A stretch of 64,000 nt of DNA, taken from Cyrtodaria siliqua. Lineage: Eukaryota; Mollusca; Bivalvia; Adapedonta; Hiatellidae. The DNA is taken from the NCBI GenBank assembly GCA_037043455.1, contig JAWPHD010011474.1, forward strand, positions 19,576 to 83,575, read 5' to 3'. Both the position numbers and the translations under genes were made by a program. Of this stretch, positions 33,901 to 45,900 are shown in pieces. Positions within the stretch are counted from its first letter, which is position 1. Each line of letters begins with the position of its first letter. The notes under the pieces were generated by a model. It was not told where the DNA came from. It was given only the letters and a program-made list of their open reading frames with translations, and did no database searches.

Positions 33901-36900
33901 CTTAATTGTTTGTCTCAATGAAATCTCGGTCAAGTTCGAAAATGGGTCATGTGGGGTCAAAAACTAGGTCACTAGGTCAAATATTGGAAAAACCTTGTGT
34001 ACACTCTAGAGGCCATATTTTTGACCCGAGCTTGATGCAACTTTGTCAGAATGTTTGTCTTAATTATATCTTGGTCAAGTTTGAAAATGGGTCACATGGG
34101 GTTAAAAACTAGGTCACTAGGTCAAATACTTGAAAAACCTTGTGTACACTCTAGAAGCTGTATTTCTGACCCAATCTTGATGAAACTTTGTCAAAATGTT
34201 TGTCTTAATTATATCTTGGTCAAGTTCAAAAATGGGTCACATGGTGTTAAAAACTAGGTCACTAGGTCAAACTTTGGAAAAACCGTGTGTACACTCTAGA
34301 GGCCACATTTTTGACCCGATCTTGATGAAACTTTGTCAGAATGTTTGTCTCAATGAAATCTCGGTCAAGTTCAAAAATGGGTCATGTGGGGTCAAAAACT
34401 AGGTCACTAGGTCAAATACTTGAAAAAACTTGTGTACACTCTAGAGGTCATATTTGTTACCCAATCTTGATGAAATTTTGTCAAATTGTTTATCTTTATT
34501 ATATCTTGATCAAGTTCGGAAATGGGTCACATGAAGTTAAAAACTAGGTCACTAGGTCAAATATTGGAAAAACCTTGTGTACGCTCTAGAGGCCATATTT
34601 TTGACCCGAGCTTGATGCAACTTTGTCGGAATGTTTGTCTTAATTATATCTTGGTCAAGTTTGTAAATGGGTCACATGGGGTTAAAAACTAGGTCACTAG
34701 GTCAAATATTGGAAAAACATTGTGTACACTCTTTGTCAAAATGTTTGTCTTAATTATATCTTGGTCAAGTTCAAAAATGGGTCACATGGTGTTAAAAACT
34801 AGGTCACTAGGTCAAACTTTGGAAAAACCGTGTGTACACTCTAGAGGCCATATTTTTGACCCGATCTTGATGCAATTTTGTCAGAATATTTGTCTCAATT
34901 ATAGCTTGCTAAAGTTCGAAAATGGGTCACACAGGGTCACACAGGGTCAAAAACTAGGTCACTAGTACACTCTAGAGGCCATATTTCTGACCCGATCTTG
35001 ATGAAACTTTGTCGAAATGTTGTCTTAATTATATTTTGGTCAAGTTCGAAAATGGGTCCCATGGGGTCAAAAACTAGGTCACTAGGTCAAATACTTGAAA
35101 AACCTTGTGTACACTCTAGACACCATGTAGTACGACTCGATTCATCAATGGTATAACAGCCAGTAGAGCGTTCACAGGCCCTCTTGGGCCTCTTGTTTCC
35201 ATCTTGGCAGTTGGTACTTAAAGGGAATGTAGCGACACAGCCAAACAAACTCTATTACTGAGAGTTCTGAAAAACTTGGAAAAAGGTGAAAGAATTATCA
35301 AAATCGGATGATAAACAAAAAAGATATGACCATTTAAAGGTGGTTCTAAAACAAATATGGGAGCCGCCATTTTTAGAACTATGACGTCATAGTTCCATAT
35401 TACCATATATGGAATATTGATAAATATCATTTAAAACGAAGAAAATCACTGCAAATGAATGATTTTTTTTTACTGTAACTGGTGATATAAATACTACATA
35501 TTTTTCATACAGTTGCTGTCATTTTTTCCCTATAAATCAGTAAATTTTCATATTTATAAATATTCCATATATGGTCATTTAGAACCGTGATGTCATAGCT
35601 CTCAAAATGGCCACTTCCATATCCGTTTTACCAGAAACTTCAAATGATCATATCTTCTTTGTTTATCATCAGATTTTGATAATTCTTTTACCCTTATTCA
35701 AGTATTTCAGAACTCTCAATAATAAAGATGATTTGGCTGTGGCGCTACATTCCCTTTAATCCCCATATAAGTAAGAACAAATATCCGAATGTTGAGAGCA
35801 AATCTCCCTATAATTGGTTTAAACATATTTTATTTCGAATTCGTGCATAAATACATTTAACAGTATATGAAGTAAAGGATTGGAACGAAAGAAAACTTAT
35901 AAAGTTCCTCTCCTTGGAAAACGTGTTTACAATTCAAGTATGTATTAATAGCTACGGAACATACATATATATGAACCAATTGGTAGAATTATTATAAATA
36001 TTCAGTGTCACATTGGTTTTCAGTTAATATTTGCTTAAACAACTTAAAAAGAAAGAAAAAACATACAAAAGGAAATTAAAGAAATATGATGATAGATTGT
36101 GAAGGAAAACATAAACAAAATGTAATTCGAACGAGACATTACAACTATAAAAAAAAATAACAATAAAAAAAGGGGAAAGTAAAGAGGACTGCATATAGTT
36201 TTGTTGGATAACAGGATTATAACGGGTGACACGGGGGATCAGAAGGCGGACTACTCCTTGAGACACAGCAACACTGACGGGCAACCACAGACATCAATCA
36301 TATCTACATACTCTGCAAGATTAGAAGCGTTTGCTTTTTAGCTCTACTGATCAGAGATCAGCAGAGCTTATGCCGTGGTGCGGCGTCCGTCGTCCGTCCG
36401 TCTGTCCGTCCGTCTGTCCGTCTGTCCGTCCGTTAACTTTTATTTGTAGCGACTACTCCTCTGAAACTACTGGATGGATATTCATAAAACTTTACAGAAA
36501 TGTTGCCCATGAAGTCTAGTTGATCCTAGCAAAAATTCATGTTGATGTGAAATCCAAGATGGCCGCCAAAGCTAAAAATAGATTTTTTAAATTCAAGTTT
36601 GTAGCGACTACTTCTTGAAAACTATAAGTGATATTGATATGGGACTTTTTCTAAAATGATCAGCATGACATGATGTTGGTCCTTGTCGAAAATCGTCTTG
36701 ATTTGACGTTAAACATGGCTGCCAGCGGCCATCTTTGTTTACATAGAGTTATATAGTAAAAACTTGTAGCGACTACTCCTCTGAAACTACTTCGCGGATT
36801 TTCATGAAACTTTACAGGAATGTTGCTCTTAATGTCTAATTGATCCTATCAAAATTTCAGATCGGCCAGAAATTCAAGATGGCTGCCACAGTTAAAAATA

Positions 36901-39900
36901 GATTTTTAAAAAATAAGTTTGTAGCGACTACTTCTTGAAAACTATTAAGTGATATTGATATGGGACTTTTTCTAAAATGATCAGCATGACATGATGGTTA
37001 TCCGAGTCGAACATTATTTTGATTCGACATTAAACATGGCTGCCAGTGGCCATCTTTGTTTAAATAGAGTTATATAATGAAAACTTGTAGCGACTACTCC
37101 TCTGAAACTACTTAACGGATTTTCATGAAACTTCACAGAAATGTTGCTCTTGATGTCTTATTGATCCTAGCAAAATTTCAGGTCAGCCGGAAATTCAAGA
37201 TGGCCGCCATGGCTAAAAATAGATTTTCAAAATACAAGTTTGTAGCGACTACTTCTTGAAAACTATAAGTGATATTGATATGGGACTTTTTCTAAAGACA
37301 TGATGTTGGTCCTTGTCGAAAATCGTTTTGATTCGACGTTAAACATGGCTGCCAGCGGCCATCTTTGTTTACATAGAGTTATATAATGAAAACTTGTAGC
37401 GACTACTCCTCTGAAACTACTTGACTGATTTTCATGAAACTTCACACGAATGTTGCTCTTGATGTCTAATTGATCCTAGCAAAATTTCAGGTCGGCCGGA
37501 AATTCAAGATGGCCGCCACTGCTAAAAATAGATTTTTAAAAAATAAGTTTGTAGCGACTACTTCTTGAAAACTATAAGAGATATTGATATGGGACTTTTT
37601 CTAAAATGATCAGCATGACATGATGTTGGTCCTTGTCGAAAATCGTTTTGATTCGACGTTAAACATGGCTGCCAGTGGCCATCTTTGTTTACATAGAGTT
37701 ATATAATGAAAACTTGTAGCGACTACTCCTCTGAAACTACTTTACAGATTTTCATAAAACTTCACAGGAATATTGCTCTTGATGTCTTATTGATCCTAGC
37801 AAAATTTCAGGTCGGCCGGAAAATCAAGATGGCCGCCACGGCTAAAAATAGATTAAAAAAAAATAAGATTGTAGCGACGACTTCTTGAAAACTTTAAGAG
37901 ATATTGATATGGGACTTTTTCTAAAATGATCAGCATGACATGATGGTTATCCGTGTGTGTGTAATTCTAAGGTTTATAGTCCGTCCGCCAACGAACACGT
38001 CAGGGTATACCTGACGCGATGGGCACAATAGAGTCTGGACTTCATGATGGTTATCCGAGTTGAACATTATTTTGATTCGACGTTAAACATGGCTGCCAGT
38101 GGCCATCTTTGTTTACGTAGAGTTATATAATGAAAACTTGTAGCGACTACTCCTCTGAAAGTACTTGACGGATTTTCATGAAACTTCACAGAAATGTTGC
38201 TCTTGATGTCTAATTGATCCTAGCAAAATTTCAGGTCGGCCGGACATTCAAGATGGCCGCCACGGCTAAAAATAGATTTTCAAAAATCAAGTTTGTAGTC
38301 ACTACTTCCTGAAATCAAAATCAATCAGTAGAGCTTCAAGGTCATTGACCTCTTGTTATTATATACTTTTGAACAGCCTCAAAGATTGAAACGTTATTGT
38401 CATTACTTAGCGACTGATCACCGCATAAAAGTGTTTTGAGTGTAACTGTGCATAACGGGTTAAGGGTGTGTGCAAGATCAGTACGTATTTCATTGTAAGC
38501 AGGACAACTAAAGAAAAAGTGTTGGTTATCTTCAATACTACCACTATGGCAGTGATCACATAACGGGGAGACGATTATATTTTTTTGAAACAGATAGAGG
38601 TTCAATGAACTACAATGGGTACGTAAACGGGTGTGTAGAATTTGTTCTTTTCTATTTCCCACGTAAAAATATTTGGGCGGTTGTATGATATTGCGATTCA
38701 AATAACGTTTAAATAAATGAATGGAATCTGTGTTTCTAATATCTTGAGGTAAAGAGTTCCACTCGCGAACAGTAGTTGGTAGGAATGATTCTCTATACAG
38801 TTTAGTTCGAGCATTTACTGTCTGAAGATTATTTTCATTTCTTAGATGATATCGCGACGCGTCTCCTACTAAGGGTGGTACCAGAGATGATAAATACGAA
38901 GGCGTTAGAGAATGAACCATTTTATAAAACAGAATAAGTTGATGATTAAGTCTTCGATTCTGTAAAGCTTCCCATCCTGTTTCTTTTTTTAAACGATCAA
39001 GGGATACCAATTTGGTAGTACCTGTCGTTATTCTGGCTGCTTCATTTTGAATTTTGTCAAGCTCTATCTTTTCGTAATTGGTGCAGTTATCCCATAGTAC
39101 ATCCCCGTATTCCAATAGTGGTCTTATAAAACTTATATATATAGTTTCAAGAGATTTTCTATCGAGCTGGTGTTTTAGTTTTCTCATAATATTAATTCTA
39201 CTCCATGCTTTATTTTTTATATACTCAATTTGCGAGTGCCAGCTACAGTCATTTGATAGAATGATACCTAGGTGTTTATGGCACTGAACTTCTGAAATGT
39301 TTTGGTTAACCATTTGTAGAGGGCAGTGCGCAGGTTTACGAATTTTGCGGGATAACAGAAGAGATTCTGTTTTGGACGGATTAAAAGTGACAAGCCATTT
39401 GTTTGACCAGTCGGTTATTTTTGCAATGTCCGAATTGAGGATATTAGCTGCAACATCAATTTCATCGACAATAATATAAAGACTAGTATCGTCAGCAAAA
39501 AGCCGTATATTGGAATGAATGTCATAAACAATGTCATTTATATAAATTAGAAAAAGAAGAGGGCCAAGAATAGAGCCTTGTGGGACTCCAGCATTGATTG
39601 TATTCCAATTAGACTTAGCACCGGGAATAACAACACATTGAATACGGTTTTCAAGGTAATTGGTGAACCAAGATAAGAGATCAGCTGAAATGCCTGCCGC
39701 TTTCAGTTTAACTAGGAGCCCTTTGTGCCATACTCGATCAAACGCTCTACTTAAATCGAAGAAAATAGCCCTAACCTCCTTTCCAGCATTGAGCGCTTTA
39801 CAAAAAGTGTTATACAAAAATGTTAGTTGATTAATTGAGGAATCACCTTGGATAAATCCGGACTGCAAGTTTGTAAGGAAGTTATTATCACGAAGAAAAT

Positions 39901-42900
39901 TAAAAACATGTTTGAAGATTAGTCTCTCTAACACTTTGACAATATTGCTTAAAAGCGATATTGGACGATAGTTATTAACACAAGAGGGGTCTCCTTTCTG
40001 TAAGGAAGTTATTATCACGAAGAAAATTAAAAACATGTTTGAAGATTAGTCTCTCTAACACTTTGACAATATTGCTTAAAAGCGATATTGGACGATAGTT
40101 ATTAACACAAGAGGGGTCTCCTTTCTTTAAAATTGCACATACGTAAGCCTCTTTCCAGATATTGGGAACTTTACCCTGCGAAATAGACAAATTAAACAGA
40201 TGACAAAGATGAGAAGCAATTTCATTTGCTAACTCACGAAGGACTATGTTGTTAATCTGGTCTGGACCAGCGGCTTTTCCTACAGGGAGGGACTTCAAAA
40301 CTGAATTAACTTCATATGGAGTTAGAACGAGGGTATTTAGAGTATGATCTGCAAAATTTGGATGCACATAAGGGGGTTCGATGTTAGTGTCGTTAAGGAC
40401 AGTCTGGCTTTTGAAGTAGTCTTTTAATAAATTGGCTTTATCAGATTCGTCGGAAACAACGGAGTTGTTTTCAAAAAGGTCTGGGATAGACTGTTTTTCA
40501 TTTGATGAAATGAACCTTTTAAGGGTTTTCCACCAGTCCTTAGAAGACAAAGAAGATGATTTAAGCTTTTCGGTAAGGGTTTTATAGTAAGCCTCCTTTG
40601 ACTGACGTATTAATGCAACTACTTCATTCCGGATGTGCTTAAAGTGGTCCCAGTTGTGTTGAAGATTAGAATATTTTGCTTTTCTATATGCACGTTTTCT
40701 TACTCTTATTTTGCGTTTGATCAAAGCATTTAACCATGGTGGTTCGTATGGTTTTATACGTACATTTTTATTTGGTATACACTGTTCGCTTAAAGAAAGA
40801 ATTTTATCAGACACGTTTTTAGCGTATAAATCGATGTCTTCGTTTTCAAGTTCTGTCCAATCTAACGATCTTGCTTTCGCACGTAACAGCTCATAATCGC
40901 CTTGGTCGTATTTCCAAATCTTCCTTATGAACGACTTACTTTTGTGTTTTGTAATTTGAATATACCATATATCGGACACTGATAACGTAAATCCTGATTT
41001 AAAAATGGATCGGCAACTCCGCTCATAATCAAATTATCTTTGTTACTGATTAACATAAGATCAAGCAGAGATGAAGAGTACTCGGTAAAATTGGTCGGAC
41101 CGTTTATAAGCTCATAATCGCCTTGGTCGTATTTCCAAATCTTCCTTATGAACGACTTACTTTTGTGTTTTGTAATTTGAATATACCATATATCGGACAC
41201 TGATAACGTAAATCCTGATTTAAAAATGGATCGGCAACTCCGCTCATAATCAAATTATCTTTGTTACTGATTAACATAAGATCAAGCAGAGATGAAGAGT
41301 ACTCGGTAAAATTGGTCGGACCGTTTATAATCTGTTCCATACCAAATTGCTGACAAAACATGTCAATTTTACGTGAACTTTGTCGACTTAACATGTTAAA
41401 ATTAAAATCACCAGTAACTATGATGTCTTTAATTCCCGTGTCAATTGCTAGATGCATCGACTCTTCTATCATATCACTATATGCTGAGTTAGAATTAGGT
41501 GGTCTGTAAAACACACCTAGAAGAATGCGTTTATGATTTAGAACTAGCTCAATCCATAGGCATTCCAAGTTAATAAGTTCTAAGTCAAACCTGCGGATGT
41601 AATGCAAATTATCTTTAACATAAACCATTACCCCACCGTGACTATCGGCGGACCGGTCTTTACGTTCCGGACTATGGTATGATGGGAAAAGCAGGTCTTC
41701 ATTCTTCACTTGGTCATTAAGCCAAGTCTCAGAAAAAGTGAGAATGTCGAATTGATACAATTCAGTTTGAAGAAGATCAAGCTTTGTCCGTATGCTTTGC
41801 ACATTATAATGAATGATTGACAGACCATGTGAGATATCAAGCGTGTCTACGTTAGACCCCAGTGTACTAACCGTGGAGGAATTTGTACCTTCAAAACTAT
41901 TTACTGAAACTGCAGAGCCAGGATTTTGATGGATATCACCAGACTGCATTAGAAGAATCATAAGCCAAGCACAAGCGGATGCAGAGAACTGGACTAAAAT
42001 TGCGTAATTAAAAAACAATACGTTATCGTAAAATTTGCTGCCCAAGACCATGCGTTTATACGGATGCATAATGGCTTTTGAAAGGCATGTTGTTGACAGA
42101 ACGGTTCGATGCAGGGAGATCATACAAATAAGCGAGTTGTACAGTGGCAGAAGAATGAGTATATGAAAAGCGATTGCAAACATGTGGTTGTAACGATAAG
42201 TTGGCATGATGGCGACAGAACAGCCTCTATTTTTCATGTAATTGCCAAAAGGGACAAAATAAATAATTCTATCGCCAACATACAAACGCAACGTTGTGAT
42301 GTGATTAAGACAGCTATGCAAAGGAGTAAGCTAAAATATAAAGAACGCCTTCCGAGTCCCAGAGTCCCCATTCCTAACAATCCTACAAAACAATAAAGAA
42401 AAACATAAAGTATAGTGAAAAGGCTACAAGGTAGCATTCGTTAACAATAAAAGAAGGATTTCCATGAAAATGATAGAGTATTTTACAAACTAAAACAAGC
42501 ACACTGTTTTAAAACAAAGAGCACGACTTGTCGCCAGTGTACGTTTTCATTATCAAGAGTTACACTTCCAAGCTCAGGACGGTGCAAGCAAGGCAATAAA
42601 CACGTAACATTATAGCTTTTCGGAACAAGTAAAATCCAATTATTTCTTACAAGTACCTGCATGTCAGATTCGTGGTGTAATTATTCCATTATAATGCCAT
42701 ATTACTTTTTTATATTCGGCATGATACATATAATCTTTAAATGTTATTTATTAGACAGGTTAATTGTGGTATGATAGCGAACACTATTATGCGGGAGAAT
42801 ATTTCTTACTCCTGTTAATCGTTACAAAATCACATATGATAAAACAATTTAATGCACAATTAAATTAACCGAATAATAAATATCAACGCTAAATAGAAAT

Positions 42901-45900
42901 AGACGCTTACATATTTGGATATATTTGTTATAGTACTATCAGTTTTGTTACAATTTACAAGATAGTCAAACAACTTAAACTAAAATTTAGATACATGCAA
43001 AGTTAACCTATTAGGCTGTTGCTGCTATAATGTTTGCTAGTAAGATGAGATGCATACATGAGAACTTTTAGTAAACCAACAACTGAATTGTATATAAGTA
43101 AATTATATATTTTTCAAAATCGCCACTTTTTATAGTCATCTCAGTTAGGTATTGCAAATAAATTCAGTGTTCGACACTAACGCTAGTCCGCTAGTCCTGT
43201 GCCCACCTGTTTTTCAGGAGGACTATCTAAACGTGAAAGTTGGCTAGTCCGTTGGACTAGTAATTTTTCGAGCCCCATTAAGATATTACGGCCGTGAAAT
43301 ACACATTCCTAATATAGGGCCGGGGTCACGCGATTAGGCGAAGTCGCTTAAAACCTCACTATGATTTGGCCGACTTCGCTTTTTTATCCATGTGGGGCGA
43401 AATTTGAGTCGCCGTCATTTACGGCAATTTCAAATGTGATTAACCTCATAATTAACAAAACCCTCTAAATTACCAATCAGTGCGTGTTTCACAAGTACCT
43501 TATTTAATCCCATTACCGATTGTTTACATTTAAGTAAACCAATCAAAGCCATTGTATTTTTCCATTTGGTGAATAATTAAAAATCGTACTAGAAAACTAT
43601 TGCGCAAGGGCGGGGTTATGATTCATATATGGCCCAAAACTACAAACTTTTTCACACAGTCCATTTTTTGTACCCAGGCACAACTGGTTACATTGGATAC
43701 AAATAAATTACCAAAAAAAAAAAAATTACAAAAAAAATAGCCCAAACTTTTTCACACAGTCCATTTTTTGTACCCAGGCACAACTGGTTACATTGGATAC
43801 AAAAGTATTGAACATGTTTCCATTTTTCCATTAATAATATTCCCATTAATAGTAGTTTGGGTACATGGTTACACAGGGCTACACAAGGTACAAACTGGGT
43901 ATAAATGGGTACAACTAATAATATTAATAGAGTTGAGGCAGAGCAATTTTGGGTACATGGTTACACAGGGATACACCAGGTACAAACTGGGTACAAGTGG
44001 GTACAACTAATAATATTAACAGATTTGAGGCCGAGCAATTTTGGATACATGGTTCCACAGGGATACACCAGGTACAAACTGGGTACAGGTGGGTACAACT
44101 AATAATATTAACAGATTTGAGGTAGAGCAATTTTGGGTACATGGTTACACAGGGATACACCAGGTACAAACTGGGTACAAGTGGGTATAACTAATAATAT
44201 TAATAGATTTGAGGCAGAGACATTTTATTAGTTGTACCCACTTGTACCCAGTTTGTACCTGGTGTATCCCTGTGTAACCATGTTTCCAAAATTGATGTGC
44301 CTTGAATCTGTTCATATTATTAGTTGTACCCACGTGTACCCAATTTGTACCTGGTGTATCCCTGTGTAACCATGTACCCAAAATTGCTCGGCCTCAAATC
44401 TGTTAATATTATTAGTTGTACCCACTTGTACCCAGTTTGTACCTTGTGTAGCCCTGTGTAACCATCTACCCAAACTAAGGTATGTCCTAAAACAATATTA
44501 ATTATTAATGCAAACATGTCCAATACTTTTGTATCCAATGTAACCAGGTAACAAATAACATAACCTATGGAAAACATTTGTGTTTTAGGACATATCTATT
44601 ATGATTAGACGAGATACTTTGAAACTGATTTCTCCTGCTATAAATAAATTTAAAAGGCGGTGTATAATTATGTGATTGACATCGGCACAGTTTGTTTGTG
44701 ATTGTTTTATAGACGAGAGAAATCAACGGAAATGTATTGAATCCTACAATTAGTCATAGCCATCAATAACTTATCTATGTCTATGGATTAGGTAATGATT
44801 TTGTGTTTTGTTACTCAATGCGGGTATGAATGAAAAATAGGTTTGGGGTAATTGTCGAATAATAAGTATTTTTCACTAAAAATGAAACGAAAACCAGAAT
44901 AATATTGCATTCGATCAACATGTGCCAAGTTGGTCAGGGCTGAAAATGCATCTAAATCTCACTTCGGTCAAAGACTTAAACAGCTGATGAAAGTCTGCCT
45001 GGGGAGAAACCGAAAATAAATAAATAAATTTTACTATTTCAGCTGATATCTTCAAGACGAAAAGAGTTTTTGGCCCTGTTCACTTTGAAGTTTGTCTCCT
45101 GTGTTACACCCGTTTTTTTTGTGCTAAATACACTGTTTTCTTGGAAGGTCCATCTAGTTCTCAGGAGGACTACTAGATTTTTAAAGTTACTAGTCCTCCG
45201 GACTACCCGTTTAAAAAAGTTAGTGTCGAACCCTGAAATTCAAGCTATACTTATATTAATAGATCAAACAAGCTATACAATAATGCGACATAGTTTATAC
45301 TCGCATAAAACGAGATCTTATGAATACAGCGCTTTGCACGAAATTAAAACATGCTGTTAAAGGTATTTATTTACCTGTGGTGTGGTTTTACCCAGTATGC
45401 CAACTGATAGTAAGTGAGAAATTCGTGCATAATAGTAACTAGTACAATGAACGATTATAAAGAAAATAGTAAAACAGTAACAAGGTGCACGGATTATAAC
45501 GTATGTCTTATGGAAACTGTCCGATAAAAGTTAAGCCACAAATTGGCTCAGATCTTTAAGTGAGATGACCCTATGCACTTTGAAGGACAAGTCTTTTACC
45601 AGTATTGTACCGTCGGACACTGTTTACTCGTTTTTCCCTCACTAGTTTTCTGGCCTCAAACAACAAATTACTCCTCGTTCTGGTGAGGTCTTCGTTGAGA
45701 AAAACGCCCTTGTAAGCAGGTTTGTCTTTCGCACGTACACGTGCACGGTAGAGCTTCTGGCGTGATCGGTAAGACACAAATTTCACAATAATGTCGCGAG
45801 GTTTAACAGATGACGGTCTCCCGACTCTGTTGGAACGGTCAATTTCATTTACGGGTAAATCAACACCAAGAACAATGGCCATCTCCGTCACAATGGTATC

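Noticed and set aside
31160..34965. About twenty overlapping 68-81 codon frames with similar proteins, looking like a small multigene family
   Set aside because: They are the same 145-bp repeat unit read in two frames, starting and stopping at fixed points of the unit. No splice or promoter structure and no protein features; they are by-products of the array.
35820..42321. LTR retrovirus-like element
   Set aside because: The reverse transcriptase has LINE-type motifs with an N-terminal endonuclease and no LTR, protease, RNase H-integrase or envelope region.
43768..44577. Frames rich in [16 protein letters not shown] on both strands
   Set aside because: Products of the 92-bp units in the palindrome; both strands code equally, which real genes do not.
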